64,000 nt of DNA, taken from assembly GCA_023398165.1 (NCBI GenBank), contig JAEWSQ010000025.1:62001-126000 (forward strand). The letters run 5' to 3'. The stretch comes from Spirochaetota bacterium. GTDB taxonomy: Bacteria; Spirochaetota; Spirochaetia; Treponematales; Treponemataceae. Positions 1 through 8,918 of this stretch are shown here, piece after piece. The stretch's first letter is position 1. Every line of letters begins with the position of its first letter. The translations under genes were made by a program, and so were the position numbers. The notes below the pieces were generated by a model. It worked only from the letters and a program-made list of their open reading frames with translations, made no database searches and was not told the origin of the DNA.

Positions 1-1338
1 ACTACGGATTTTGAACGCAATGTTAACCTTCTCCGTTCCATAACCGCACAGGTAACCCAGCATATAGAATCATTGGAAGAGGTGGACAGAGCTAATGTAG
101 TCATTACAATGCCTGAAAAAACACTCTTCGCTTCTGATCAAAATCCTACTACCGCAAGTGTCATAATTTATCAAAAACCGGGAAGCGACATCCTCACCAA
201 TAAGAAAAAAATACAGGGTATTCAAAAGCTGCTTATGTTTGCGGTGGAAGGCCTTAAAGAGGAAAATATTTCCATAGCAGATTCTGCAGGAAACATACTC
301 AATGATTTTGCAGGTATGGCTGAAATTGAACGGGTTGACATTGTCGCCAAAGAGCAGAAACTCATTGCAACACTCGAGACCCAGTACCGTGCAAAAGTTC
401 TGACAGCTCTGCAGCAGATTTTCGGTGCGGACAGGGTAAGGGATTTAAATATCAAAATTGATATGGATATGTCTAAACGAATTGTTGATGCCACGGAGTA
501 CAGCCCGATTACTATCAAATCCGATAATCCCGATACCCCCTATGATGATTCGGAGCTTGTAGAGTCCATTACTCTTTCATCAGAGACAGTTACAAAACGC
601 TGGACCGGAACAGGGTATAATCCTGAAGGTCCTGCGGGAACAGAAGGCCAGACTCCTCCGGTATATTCTGATATGTCAAATCTGTATGGTTTATCGGAAG
701 AGTCCGGTGTGAAAAAGAATGAGGTTATTAATACTAAACAGATTCAGGAAGAGAAGAGCCCGACAATCGACCGTGTTACCGTTTCTGTCAATATAGACGG
801 TACCTGGCGGAAAAAATATGATGATAAAGGGCAGATAGTATTTCTCCCGAACGGATCTGTAGACAGGGAGTATGTTCCAATTGACAAGGAAGTATTATCA
901 AATGCACAGAAACTTGTTCAAGATGCAATAGGATATAACCGTTCACGGGGAGATTCTGTATCGGTACAGAATATTCAATTTGACCGCTCGGCGCAGTTTG
1001 AGGCTGAGGATGCCGCCTTCCTGAGGGCACAGCAGACAAGAAGAACAATTTTCTATGTTCTTACCGGTATAGTTGCTGTACTTTTGGCTTTCATGATTTT
1101 CCGGGTTATCAGCAGGGAAATTGAAAAACGCCGCAGACTTAGGGAAGAGGAGCTGCTTCGGAAACACCGCATGGAACGGGAAAAAATTCTGTGGGAATCG
1201 GAGCAGGCGGGAATGGAAGTTACCATGTCTGTTGAGGAGCGGAGAAGGGCTGAGCTTCAGGAAAATGCCATTGCAATGGCCAAGGATCACCCGGAAGATG
1301 TTGCAATGCTCATCCGCACCTGGTTAATGGAGGAATAG
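1..1338 (+). CDS. fliF: FliF flagellar MS-ring protein (5' end cut by window)
   Basis: FliF forms the inner-membrane MS ring that anchors the flagellar rotor and export gate. The reading frame is open from base 1, so the gene begins upstream; the first 24 codons before the TTG at 73 are coding (TTDFERNVNLL...). About 445 residues are visible. They cover the periplasmic ring-building region, including the conserved run EEVDRANVVITMPE, then a hydrophobic membrane segment near visible residues 350-367 (IFYVLTGIVAVLLAFMIF), then a charged cytoplasmic tail. The tail ends in KDHPEDVAMLIRTWL, the FliG-binding helix. The stop is 1 base before fliG, so the two are co-transcribed. The N-terminal membrane segment lies outside the window. 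Identification rests on sequence and on the fliGHIJ genes that follow. Confidence 0.96.
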   Translation, partial: TTDFERNVNLLRSITAQVTQHIESLEEVDRANVVITMPEKTLFASDQNPTTASVIIYQKPGSDILTNKKKIQGIQKLLMFAVEGLKEENISIADSAGNILNDFAGMAEIERVDIVAKEQKLIATLETQYRAKVLTALQQIFGADRVRDLNIKIDMDMSKRIVDATEYSPITIKSDNPDTPYDDSELVESITLSSETVTKRWTGTGYNPEGPAGTEGQTPPVYSDMSNLYGLSEESGVKKNEVINTKQIQEEKSPTIDRVTVSVNIDGTWRKKYDDKGQIVFLPNGSVDREYVPIDKEVLSNAQKLVQDAIGYNRSRGDSVSVQNIQFDRSAQFEAEDAAFLRAQQTRRTIFYVLTGIVAVLLAFMIFRVISREIEKRRRLREEELLRKHRMEREKILWESEQAGMEVTMSVEERRRAELQENAIAMAKDHPEDVAMLIRTWLMEE

Positions 1339-1339
1339 G

Positions 1340-2416
1340 ATGGCTACCACACAGTCAAAACCAAAAGCCGGCGGAACAACAGCTGCTTCAGGCGGAAATA
1401 AAAAACCAAAAGATTTTAAGAACTTAACAGGAAGGCAAAAAGCTGCTATTTTTCTTGTATCGTTAGGGTCAGAATTATCAGCCGAAATTTTTAAGCACTT
1501 ACGAGAAGATGAAATAGAAACGCTCACATTTGAAATTGCCAGACTCGATACTGTCGATGCAGAGTTTAAAGAAGCAATCCTGGAAGAATTTCAGGAATTA
1601 ATGGCCGCTCAGAATTTCATTACTTCCGGCGGTATTGATTATGCCCGCGAACTTCTCGAGAAGTCTTTGGGAAGCCAGAAGGCTATAGATATTATTAACA
1701 GGTTAACCAGTTCACTTCAGGTTCGTCCTTTTGATTTTATACGAAGAACAGATCCTGCACATCTTTTAAACTTCATTCAGCAGGAACATCCACAGACTAT
1801 CGCTTTGATTCTTGCGTATTTGGAACCGAATAAAGCATCTGTTATTCTTCAGAATCTTCCTGATGAGATTCAAAGTGAAGTCGCACGCCGTATTGCGACG
1901 ATGGACCGTACTTCTCCTGATGTTCTTCGTGAAGTTGAACGCGTTCTTGAAAAGAAACTCTCCACTCTTTCAAGCGAGGACTATACTGCGGCAGGAGGCG
2001 TCGAGAGCATTGTTGAAATATTGAACCTTGTTGACCGTTCTTCAGAAAAATCGATTATTGAATCTTTGGAAGAGGAAGATCCCGATCTTGCTGAAGAGAT
2101 TAAGAAGAGGATGTTCGTATTCGAAGACATTGTTATGCTTGACGACCGTGCTATTCAGAAAGTTATGCGCGAGGTTGATACACAGGAACTTGCCAAGGCT
2201 CTTAAAGCCGTTGACACAGAGGTACAGGATAAAATATTCAGGAACATGTCAAAACGTGCGGCAAGTATGCTCAAGGAAGATATGGAGTTCATGGGTCCTG
2301 TCCGTCTTAAGGATGTTGAAGAAGCACAACAGAAAATTGTTTCCACTATCCGCAGGCTTGAAGACAGCGGAGAAATTGTTATTGCCCGTTCGGGTGAAGA
2401 TGAACTTGTTGTATAA
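1340..2416 (+). CDS. fliG: FliG flagellar motor switch protein
   Basis: FliG is the rotor protein that couples the MS ring (FliF) to the stator and the C ring. The 358-residue product has the three armadillo-type domains: an N-terminal FliF-binding part (LTGRQKAAIFLVSLG from about residue 29), a middle domain with the EHPQ motif (QQEHPQTIALILAYL, near 147-161), and the C-terminal torque domain with charged residues (DIVMLDDRAIQKVMREVD). A 25-residue Ala/Gly/Lys-rich extension precedes the first domain. The ATG at 1340 is preceded by GGAGG about 7 bases upstream (inside the end of fliF), and no later in-frame start fits, so the extension is probably real. Spirochaetes often carry two fliG genes; this one lies in the fliF operon, which is the usual place for the motor-active copy. 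Confidence 0.96.
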   Translation: MATTQSKPKAGGTTAASGGNKKPKDFKNLTGRQKAAIFLVSLGSELSAEIFKHLREDEIETLTFEIARLDTVDAEFKEAILEEFQELMAAQNFITSGGIDYARELLEKSLGSQKAIDIINRLTSSLQVRPFDFIRRTDPAHLLNFIQQEHPQTIALILAYLEPNKASVILQNLPDEIQSEVARRIATMDRTSPDVLREVERVLEKKLSTLSSEDYTAAGGVESIVEILNLVDRSSEKSIIESLEEEDPDLAEEIKKRMFVFEDIVMLDDRAIQKVMREVDTQELAKALKAVDTEVQDKIFRNMSKRAASMLKEDMEFMGPVRLKDVEEAQQKIVSTIRRLEDSGEIVIARSGEDELVV

Positions 2417-2436
2417 CACTACGGAGGGTTTTTTGT

Positions 2437-3372
2437 ATGGCTAAATCGGTGTTCCGTCCGACAGAAATAACAAAGTCTGAAAACAAAGTTCTATTAAAAC
2501 TTACCCGAAATTATGCTCCTGAGGAAGAAGAGGAAGTCACGGAAGAAATCCCGGAATACCTGGGACCTACCGCTGATGATTTAAGGCGGGAGGCTGAAGC
2601 TTTTAAGGCTCAATGGGAAGAAGAAAAACAGAAGCTTTTAAATAGTACTCAGGAAGAAGCTGAAAGAATAATTAAAAATGCAGAACAGTCTGCTTTTGAA
2701 GAGGTTAAGCGAAAATCGGATCAGGCTAAAGTTGTAAAGGCTGAGGCTGAACTGCAGGCACAGAAGATAGTCAAAGAGGCCGAACTCAGAGCTCTGGAAA
2801 TACAGCAGGAAACAGAGAAAAATAGAGATAAAATAGTCAGCGATGCGTATAAAGACGGGTTTTCAAAGGGCAGCGAGGAAGGATACGCGAGCGGAAAAAA
2901 TGAAGTTCAACGGTTAACAGAGAGACTTCATACCATTCTTGAACGCACCATGGACAGAAGACAGGAAATTCTCGATGAAACTGAACAGCAGATTGTGGAA
3001 CTTGTTCTTCTCATGACAAGAAAGGTTGTCAAGGTTATTTCTGAAAGTCAAAGAAATGTTGTTATGACAAATATTGTTCAGGCGCTGCGTAAAGTAAAGG
3101 GAAGAGGTGATGTTACCATCCGGGTAAACCTTTCAGATGTTCAGCTTGCAACAGATCATATTAAAGAATTTATGGCATCGGTTGAGAATATTAAAAATAT
3201 TACTGTTGTCGAGGATACTACTGTTGAACGCGGCGGCTGTGTTATAGAAACTGATTTCGGCGCAATTGATGCGCGTATTTCGAGCCAGTTATCCGAACTT
3301 GAACAGAAAATACTTGAAATATCGCCCATTAAAACAATTACAAAGACTAATGCCATCAATCCGGATTTTTAG
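2437..3372 (+). CDS. fliH: FliH flagellar export ATPase regulator
   Basis: FliH binds the export ATPase FliI, holds it inactive and docks it at the export gate and C ring. The 311-residue protein has an acidic N-terminus (PEEEEEVTEEIPEYLGP), a long Glu/Lys/Ala-rich coiled-coil region at roughly residues 50-150, a short glycine-rich link (GFSKGSEEGYASGK) and a globular C-terminal domain resembling the FliH/HrpE/V-ATPase E-subunit family. The start ATG has a good ribosome site (GGAGG, 2422-2426) about 10 bases upstream. The gene sits 20 bases after fliG and 3 bases before fliI. Sequence conservation in this family is low, so position in the operon adds much of the certainty. Confidence 0.9.
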   Translation: MAKSVFRPTEITKSENKVLLKLTRNYAPEEEEEVTEEIPEYLGPTADDLRREAEAFKAQWEEEKQKLLNSTQEEAERIIKNAEQSAFEEVKRKSDQAKVVKAEAELQAQKIVKEAELRALEIQQETEKNRDKIVSDAYKDGFSKGSEEGYASGKNEVQRLTERLHTILERTMDRRQEILDETEQQIVELVLLMTRKVVKVISESQRNVVMTNIVQALRKVKGRGDVTIRVNLSDVQLATDHIKEFMASVENIKNITVVEDTTVERGGCVIETDFGAIDARISSQLSELEQKILEISPIKTITKTNAINPDF

Positions 3373-3375
3373 CAT

Positions 3376-4743
3376 ATGAAAAACATTCTTGATAAATACC
3401 TGTCCACCGTAAAACGCACCGACACAATCCATTATACGGGTCATGTGACTGCTGTCAGAGGAATGCTGATTGAAAGCAGAGGACCTCAGTCTGTGATGGG
3501 CGAGATATGTACTATCAGGGTGTCAAATAAAGATGATGAGCGCGGATATACGCCGGTACTGGCCGAAGTTGTCGGACTTCATGACACAACGGTACAGCTT
3601 ATGGCATACGGTGAAACTAAGGGTATTGAACTGGGCTGCGATGTTATTGCAAGCGGTTCTGTCCTGCAGGTTGGAGTTGGCAATGAACTTCTTGGAAGAG
3701 TAATTGATGCAACCGGGCGTGCCTGCGACAATAAGGGTGAACTGATTACCGATGTCTGGTATCCTGCCGTTGCGTCTCCGCCGCCTGCAATGGAGAGGAA
3801 GCAGATTACTCAAAGAATTGTAACAGGAGTACGGTCAATAGACTCCCTGCTTGCTGTCGGGAAGGGTCAGCGTCTGGGTATTTTTGCAGGCTCCGGTGTT
3901 GGAAAATCAACGCTTTTGAGTATGATAGCGCGCAACACTAATGCAGATGTTAATGTTATTGCCCTCATCGGAGAGCGCGGCCGCGAGGTCATTGATTTCC
4001 TGCAGCGCGATCTTGGTGAAGAAGGTTTAAAACGGTCGGTGGTAGTTTCAGCCACTTCCGATCAGTCTCCTATAGCACGCTTAAGAGGCGCCTATGTTGC
4101 AACCGCTGTTGCAGAATATTTCAGGGATCAGGGCAAAGATGTCATGCTTATGTTCGATTCAGTAACCCGGTTTGCCCATGCCCAAAGGGAAATAGGTCTT
4201 GCCGCAGGGGAACCTCCTGCTCAGCGGGGATATCCTCCGAGCGTGTTTGAACTTATGCCCAAGCTTCTTGAGAGAAGCGGAACATCTCAAAAAGGAACAA
4301 TTACAGCTTTTTATACCGTGCTCGTTGACGGCGACGACATGGATGAGCCTATATCGGATAAGGTGCGGGGTACGCTCGACGGTCATATTGTATTAAGCAG
4401 AAAACTTGCACAAGCGTATCATTATCCGGCTGTTGACGTGCTTGCAAGCATCAGCCGTCTTGCAAACAGAGTAAGCGGGCCAAAAACGAAGGATGCATGC
4501 GGTATCATACGAAAACATATGGCCGTATATGCCGAATCGGAAGATTTAATAACAGTGGGCGCGTATCAGAAAGGAAGCAATCCTCAGATAGATGAGGCAA
4601 TCGATAAACATCCTGCAATTGAAGAGTTTTTAATTCAGGAGGAAAACGATCCTTCCCCCGTATCCAATACACTTAAAAGACTTGGAAAACTTGCCGGTAT
4701 TGAAATCCCTCCGGAGGAATACGGAATTCCGGTTGAGGACTAA
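3376..4743 (+). CDS. fliI: FliI flagellum-specific export ATPase
   Basis: FliI is the F1-beta-like ATPase that powers or primes unfolding and export of flagellar substrates. The 455-residue length is normal for the family. Visible motifs are the P-loop (AGSGVGKST, about residues 171-179), the Walker B strand (DVMLMFDSVTRFAHAQRE), the catalytic GERGREV segment and the conserved GEPPAQRGYPPSVF loop that is typical of type III secretion ATPases. The start lies 3 bases after fliH with only a weak ribosome site, suggesting translational coupling. The stop TAA shares one base with the fliJ ATG (TAATG). Confidence 0.97.
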   Translation: MKNILDKYLSTVKRTDTIHYTGHVTAVRGMLIESRGPQSVMGEICTIRVSNKDDERGYTPVLAEVVGLHDTTVQLMAYGETKGIELGCDVIASGSVLQVGVGNELLGRVIDATGRACDNKGELITDVWYPAVASPPPAMERKQITQRIVTGVRSIDSLLAVGKGQRLGIFAGSGVGKSTLLSMIARNTNADVNVIALIGERGREVIDFLQRDLGEEGLKRSVVVSATSDQSPIARLRGAYVATAVAEYFRDQGKDVMLMFDSVTRFAHAQREIGLAAGEPPAQRGYPPSVFELMPKLLERSGTSQKGTITAFYTVLVDGDDMDEPISDKVRGTLDGHIVLSRKLAQAYHYPAVDVLASISRLANRVSGPKTKDACGIIRKHMAVYAESEDLITVGAYQKGSNPQIDEAIDKHPAIEEFLIQEENDPSPVSNTLKRLGKLAGIEIPPEEYGIPVED

Positions 4744-5162
4744 TGAAGAAGTTTTCATTTAATCTTCAAAAAATACTTACTTTACGTGAATTCGAGGAAA
4801 AACAGGCTCAGATAGAACTTGCAAAAGCAATTTCCAAAGCAGATACTATTCAATCCGAATTAAAAAACATAGCCGTACAAAAACATAAACAGTCTCAATC
4901 GTATACCCAAACATCTGATATTTTGTTTCTTCAGTCTGTTGAAAACTATATTAACCGTCTGGATTTACGAACCGAAGAATTGCTCGAAGATTTGGCCCGT
5001 GCCCAGCTTGTCATTGAAGAGAAACGATTACTCATGGCTGAAAAAATGAAGAATCGAAAAGTACTATCAAAATTGAAAGAGAAAAAAAAAGAAGAACACC
5101 GCGCAGATGTTCTTCTCAATGAAGAAATTATAATGGACGATATTGCAAATTCTAATACTTAA
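4743..5162 (+). CDS. fliJ: FliJ flagellar export chaperone-escort
   Basis: FliJ is the small coiled-coil stalk protein that links FliI to the export gate FlhA and recycles export chaperones. The 139-residue product is almost entirely Lys/Glu/Gln-rich helix, starting MKKFSFNLQKILTLREFEEKQAQ, a typical FliJ opening. It overlaps the fliI stop by one base. It ends the flagellar run: its last 11 bases overlap the 3' end of the convergent gene on the opposite strand. I see no clear intrinsic terminator at this convergent junction. Confidence 0.88.
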   Translation: MKKFSFNLQKILTLREFEEKQAQIELAKAISKADTIQSELKNIAVQKHKQSQSYTQTSDILFLQSVENYINRLDLRTEELLEDLARAQLVIEEKRLLMAEKMKNRKVLSKLKEKKKEEHRADVLLNEEIIMDDIANSNT

Positions 5163-6804
5163 ATTCGCTTCCTCCTATAAACTCTCTTAAAAGCGACTGT
5201 CCCGGTACATAATTGACCGGAATCGGCAGGAAGTTGCTTAAAAACCGCAGAAGACGCGACGCCTCTGAATATTCTTTATGTACCGGCGAAACACAGCGTA
5301 AAAGAGGTTCTGCATACATCTTTAAAACAGCAAGTTCATAGTCAAGGGCAGTATTGAGCATAGCGTCCGCTTTATCCTGAAACGGATAAATATGAAGTCT
5401 TTCCCCGCGCTGTACGCTTGGCCACATTTTTATTGTATCGGCTGCTGTTTTTCCTCTAAACTGGGAATCGCGTACTATACGGCGTATAAGTCTGTTGTCG
5501 CTTGTCGATATTCTATTGTGATCATCAAGATTGAGCTGTGTTAAGGCGGATAAATAAATTTTAAATTTATACTTGCTTTCAATGAGCGGGGTAAGTTTGT
5601 CATTGAGACCGTGAATCCCTTCCAGCACAAGAATGTCGTTGGAGTTAAGGCTCATCGTTTTGTCTGTGTACAATCTCTTTCCCTCTTTAAAATCGTAGGA
5701 AGGAAGCTGAATGGTTTGACCTTTAAAAAGATTTACAAGATCGGTATTGAGCTGTTTTACATCAAGTGCCTCGAGACATTCGTAATCGTACTCGCCGTTT
5801 TCATCTTTCGGTGTAAGTTCACGTCCTATATAGTACGTGTCCAGTTCAATTACCTTGGGCTGATACCCCAGCGCCCGCAGCTGCATGGAAAGTTTTTTTG
5901 ACGTTGTCGTTTTTCCAGAACTTGACGGACCTGCGATTAATACTACTTTTACTTCTTTTTTTTCTTTTATTTTGTCGGCAATATCGGCAATGCATTTATT
6001 CTGCAATGTCTCCGTAATATCTATAAACTCTTTTTGCTGTCTGTTATGTATGAGTTCATTAAGAGAAGCAGCTGATGTTACCTGTAATAGCTTTCCCCAC
6101 TCTTTGTACCGTTTGTACACATTGAAAAGCTGGGGTACGTCTTCAAATTCCGATATTTGATCGGGTTTTGTGGTCATCGGGAATCTTAGGAGAAATCCTT
6201 CCCTATACAGCTTCAGTTCAAATATAGAAAGCTTTCCGGTTGACAATAAAAGGGGAGCGAAATACAAATCGGTAAAATTTCCCATGGTATTGACGGCAAC
6301 TTTAGGCGGACATATGAAGTCGAGCTGCTTTCTTGTTTCTTTTAGATTTAGTTTTTCAAAAAGAGCGATTGCATCCTCATATGAAATATGCGTCTGCTGA
6401 ATGGTAATATCAGCATTAATCATACGCCTCATGACTTTTTCGAGTGAAGTAAGATCTTTTTGTGTAATGTTTTCATCGGAATCGAAGGTATAGTAGTACC
6501 CGTAGCCCAGGCTGTGACCGACTACAAGTCTTTTATCAGGGAACAGTTCATTGGCAGCGGCGGCTAAGACAAAACACAGGGTTCTGCGGTATATGGCAGA
6601 GCCCTCATGGGTTCCAAGCAGTACCGGTTCCAGGGTGCAGTTAATATCAATCTGCTGCGTTAAGGAACACAGCTCATTATTTATTTTAACCGCCGTAATG
6701 GAATCTTTCGGGCAGTCAAATTTTACCAGAATATCAGAGGTGGTAATTCCTTCATTCACCGAAAAAGATTCTTTCCCGGGGATTGTAACGGTTATAGTAT
6801 TCAT
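5152..6804 (-). CDS. TGS-domain nucleoside (uridine kinase-like) kinase
   Basis: The 550-residue protein has three parts. Residues 1-60 form a TGS domain (MNTITVTIPGKESFSVNEG). Residues 65-170 resemble the second additional domain of threonyl- and alanyl-tRNA synthetases, with HSLGYGYYYTFD. Residues 285-490 form a uridine kinase/phosphoribulokinase domain with P-loop GPSSSGKT (292-299) and the following IELDTYYIGRELTPKDENG, where the DxYY motif binds substrate in this family. No class II synthetase catalytic core is present. The expected activity is phosphorylation of a nucleoside or related small molecule; the substrate cannot be read from sequence. The ATG at 6804 has no Shine-Dalgarno site but has a TATACT box 7 bases upstream, so the mRNA may be leaderless. 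The gene converges on fliJ. Confidence 0.85.
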   Translation of the reverse strand: MNTITVTIPGKESFSVNEGITTSDILVKFDCPKDSITAVKINNELCSLTQQIDINCTLEPVLLGTHEGSAIYRRTLCFVLAAAANELFPDKRLVVGHSLGYGYYYTFDSDENITQKDLTSLEKVMRRMINADITIQQTHISYEDAIALFEKLNLKETRKQLDFICPPKVAVNTMGNFTDLYFAPLLLSTGKLSIFELKLYREGFLLRFPMTTKPDQISEFEDVPQLFNVYKRYKEWGKLLQVTSAASLNELIHNRQQKEFIDITETLQNKCIADIADKIKEKKEVKVVLIAGPSSSGKTTTSKKLSMQLRALGYQPKVIELDTYYIGRELTPKDENGEYDYECLEALDVKQLNTDLVNLFKGQTIQLPSYDFKEGKRLYTDKTMSLNSNDILVLEGIHGLNDKLTPLIESKYKFKIYLSALTQLNLDDHNRISTSDNRLIRRIVRDSQFRGKTAADTIKMWPSVQRGERLHIYPFQDKADAMLNTALDYELAVLKMYAEPLLRCVSPVHKEYSEASRLLRFLSNFLPIPVNYVPGQSLLREFIGGSEFKY

Positions 6805-6811
6805 GATGAAT

Positions 6812-6840
6812 AGTATACTTCATCACTTTCAAATTGTACA
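6812..6840 (-). promoter_or_regulatory. Promoter of the TGS-kinase gene, placed on the start codon
   Basis: On the minus strand TGTACA (6835-6840), a 17-base spacer and TATACT (6812-6817) form a sigma70-type promoter. The ATG begins 7 bases beyond the -10, where transcription would be expected to start. No ribosome binding site fits between them. Confidence 0.6.
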
Positions 6841-6873
6841 GAAATTTTAAGACTATATTAAGCAATCTTATGG

Positions 6874-6879
6874 TATACT
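6874..6879 (+). promoter_or_regulatory. Extended -10 promoter of the two-component operon
   Basis: TATACT at 6874-6879 is preceded by TGG, giving an extended -10 (TGnTATACT); no convincing -35 is visible. The response regulator ATG is 11 bases beyond the hexamer and lacks a Shine-Dalgarno sequence, implying a leader of about 5 bases. Confidence 0.5.
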
Positions 6880-6890
6880 TCAAGTAATCT

Positions 6891-7556
6891 ATGAAATTAC
6901 TATTAGTCGAAGACGAAATAAGACTTTCTCAAGCCTTGTGTGAAATACTTACTAAGAATAAGTATATTGTCGATCCTGTCTATGACGGTAAGTCGGCTCT
7001 TTCGTATATTGAAAGCGGTGTCTATGATGCAGTAATACTTGATATTATGCTGCCGAAAATGAATGGTATTGAGGTTTTAAAGTCTGTCCGCGCCTCTCAT
7101 AATTCTGTTCCTGTTCTTCTGTTAACCGCCAAAGACGAAATTCAGGATAAGGTCGGTGGTTTGGACTGCGGCGCCGATGATTATGTAACAAAGCCTTTTT
7201 CCACAGATGAACTTCTAGCAAGGATTCGAAGTCTTTTACGGAGAAAGGGGGAAGTAATTGATTCGTGTCTTTCTCACGGAGATTTATCTCTGCATTTAAA
7301 GACTGCAGAACTTTCCTGCGGCGCCAATTCAATTAAACTTGCGCTCAAGGAATTTTTAATAATGGAGCTTCTTTTAAAAAATCCCAAACAGATTATTACA
7401 AAGGAAAGAATTATTGAAAAAATTTGGGGCGGTGATTCCGAAGCCGAATATAATAACGTGGAAGTATACATTTCTTTTTTAAGAAAAAAAATCCAGTTTC
7501 TTGGAGCAGCGACTGAAATACGAACTTCCCGCGGAATCGGCTATTCGTTGGAGTAA
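6891..7556 (+). CDS. OmpR/PhoB-family response regulator
   Basis: This is the DNA-binding output half of a two-component system. Residues 1-115 form a receiver domain with the acidic pocket (VEDE, residues 6-9), the phospho-accepting Asp51 (AVILDIMLPKMNG), the conserved Thr/Ser after LLLT and Lys of VTKPF. Residues 125-221 are a winged-helix OmpR domain, with LALKEFLIMELLLKNP and the recognition-helix region ending RTSRGIGYSLE. Length (221) is standard. The histidine kinase gene begins 6 bases after the stop, so the two are a cognate pair. No target gene or stimulus can be deduced from the window. Confidence 0.95.
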   Translation: MKLLLVEDEIRLSQALCEILTKNKYIVDPVYDGKSALSYIESGVYDAVILDIMLPKMNGIEVLKSVRASHNSVPVLLLTAKDEIQDKVGGLDCGADDYVTKPFSTDELLARIRSLLRRKGEVIDSCLSHGDLSLHLKTAELSCGANSIKLALKEFLIMELLLKNPKQIITKERIIEKIWGGDSEAEYNNVEVYISFLRKKIQFLGAATEIRTSRGIGYSLE

Positions 7557-7562
7557 TGCTGG

Positions 7563-8909
7563 ATGAAAATGATTAAAAGACTGCAGGTTAAATTAATTCT
7601 CACCGTTATGGGTGTTTTAACGCTCGTTTTGTCGGGAATATTCTTTTCAATAAATACGCTTCTTTCAACATCTGAAAAAAGGCAGTCAAAAAGTATTTTG
7701 GAAAATCTTGCAATGAATGACGGGAAAAAAATGTCGTTTCGTATTGAAAGACAGTTTTTTTTCGGACAGGAAGTACCGTCAAATGATGCTGCTCCTCCGG
7801 AAGCCGAGAAAAAAGATGATGAAATCCCATATCCGGGAAATGACGATAAGGGGGGAAGCGGTTTTATTTTCGGCTTATACAATATAACCCGCTCCATGCC
7901 CTATGATATTCAGTCTGTGAGAAATTATTTTTCGGTAAAAATATCAGACATAGGAGAGATTTATGAGGTAATTTCCCCGTTTCCTGTTCACTATACTGAA
8001 ACCGAAATACTCAACCTTGTCAGTTCAGTCGTTTCTCTAAAGAGGAGTACCGGAGATTACCAGGGACTGCGTTTTCTTCTCGCTAAAAGAACCTACGGGT
8101 ACATTTTAGTTTTTCTTGACCGTAGAACTGAAGATAATTTGCGGTATCAGCTGTATCAAATTTCACTGGTTATTTATGCTGTCTGTATTCTGGCCGGAGC
8201 TGTTATTGCATTCATTTTTTCAGTATGGGCGGTAAAACCTGTTAAAACAGCATTCACAAAACAAAGGCAGTTCATTGCAGATGCAAGCCATGAATTAAAA
8301 ACTCCGCTTGCAGTTATAAACGCAAATATCGATGTTCTTGAAGGAGAAATAGGTCAAAATACCTGGCTTGAATACATAAAAAGTGAATCAGCGAGAATGA
8401 ATTCGCTCATAAAAGATCTTCTTCTTCTTGCAAAATACGACAGCAAGGAAAACCTCTATGAGTTTGTCGAATTTGATTTATCGAGATCATTGATAAGTGC
8501 AATTCTGCCGTTTGAGACTTTAGTGTATGATCAGGGAAAGAAGCTGAGTGTTTCTATACCTGACGGGGTACTGTATAAAGGCGATGAAAACAGGATTAAG
8601 CAGCTGATTCTCATACTGCTCGATAATGCTTTAAAAAATTCTGACGAAGGTGATGAAATCCTGGTAAAACTTGAGGTTAACGGTTCAAAAAAAATAATTA
8701 CCGTGTATAATACAGGTACGGGCCTTGATAATAAAGACTGCGAGAAAATATTTGAACGTTTTTACCGGGCTGACAGTTCACGAGCACGTGAGACAGGAGG
8801 TTATGGACTCGGTCTTGCGATTGCCCGGACGATTATTGAGGCACACAAGGGTAAAATATATGCAGAAGGAAAGAAAGGAGCCTGGGCTAAGTTTACTGCT
8901 TTTTTATAA
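7563..8909 (+). CDS. Membrane sensor histidine kinase
   Basis: This is the cognate sensor for the preceding response regulator. It has two membrane helices (about residues 9-30 and 200-224) enclosing a roughly 170-residue external sensor region of no recognised family, with a low-complexity stretch rich in Pro, Asp and Glu (residues 72-98). The cytoplasmic part has a HisKA dimerisation helix with phospho-accepting His243 (DASHELKTPLAV) and an HATPase domain with the N box (ILLDNALKNS), G1 box (VYNTGTGLD), F box (FERFYRADSS) and G2 box (GGYGLGLAIA). There is no clear HAMP domain; the second helix runs almost directly into the HisKA region. A palindromic element follows its stop within 10 bases. 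Confidence 0.94.
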   Translation: MKMIKRLQVKLILTVMGVLTLVLSGIFFSINTLLSTSEKRQSKSILENLAMNDGKKMSFRIERQFFFGQEVPSNDAAPPEAEKKDDEIPYPGNDDKGGSGFIFGLYNITRSMPYDIQSVRNYFSVKISDIGEIYEVISPFPVHYTETEILNLVSSVVSLKRSTGDYQGLRFLLAKRTYGYILVFLDRRTEDNLRYQLYQISLVIYAVCILAGAVIAFIFSVWAVKPVKTAFTKQRQFIADASHELKTPLAVINANIDVLEGEIGQNTWLEYIKSESARMNSLIKDLLLLAKYDSKENLYEFVEFDLSRSLISAILPFETLVYDQGKKLSVSIPDGVLYKGDENRIKQLILILLDNALKNSDEGDEILVKLEVNGSKKIITVYNTGTGLDNKDCEKIFERFYRADSSRARETGGYGLGLAIARTIIEAHKGKIYAEGKKGAWAKFTAFL

Positions 8910-8918
8910 AAGTAAGAG

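Noticed and set aside
2028..2444. A 138-codon plus-strand frame inside fliG
   Set aside because: It is an out-of-frame shadow of the conserved FliG middle and C-terminal domains, with a Leu/Arg/Lys-rich composition typical of frame shadows.
5152..6804. Threonyl-tRNA synthetase
   Set aside because: TGS and SAD-like domains are present, but class II synthetase motifs and the anticodon-binding domain are absent; a P-loop kinase domain takes their place.
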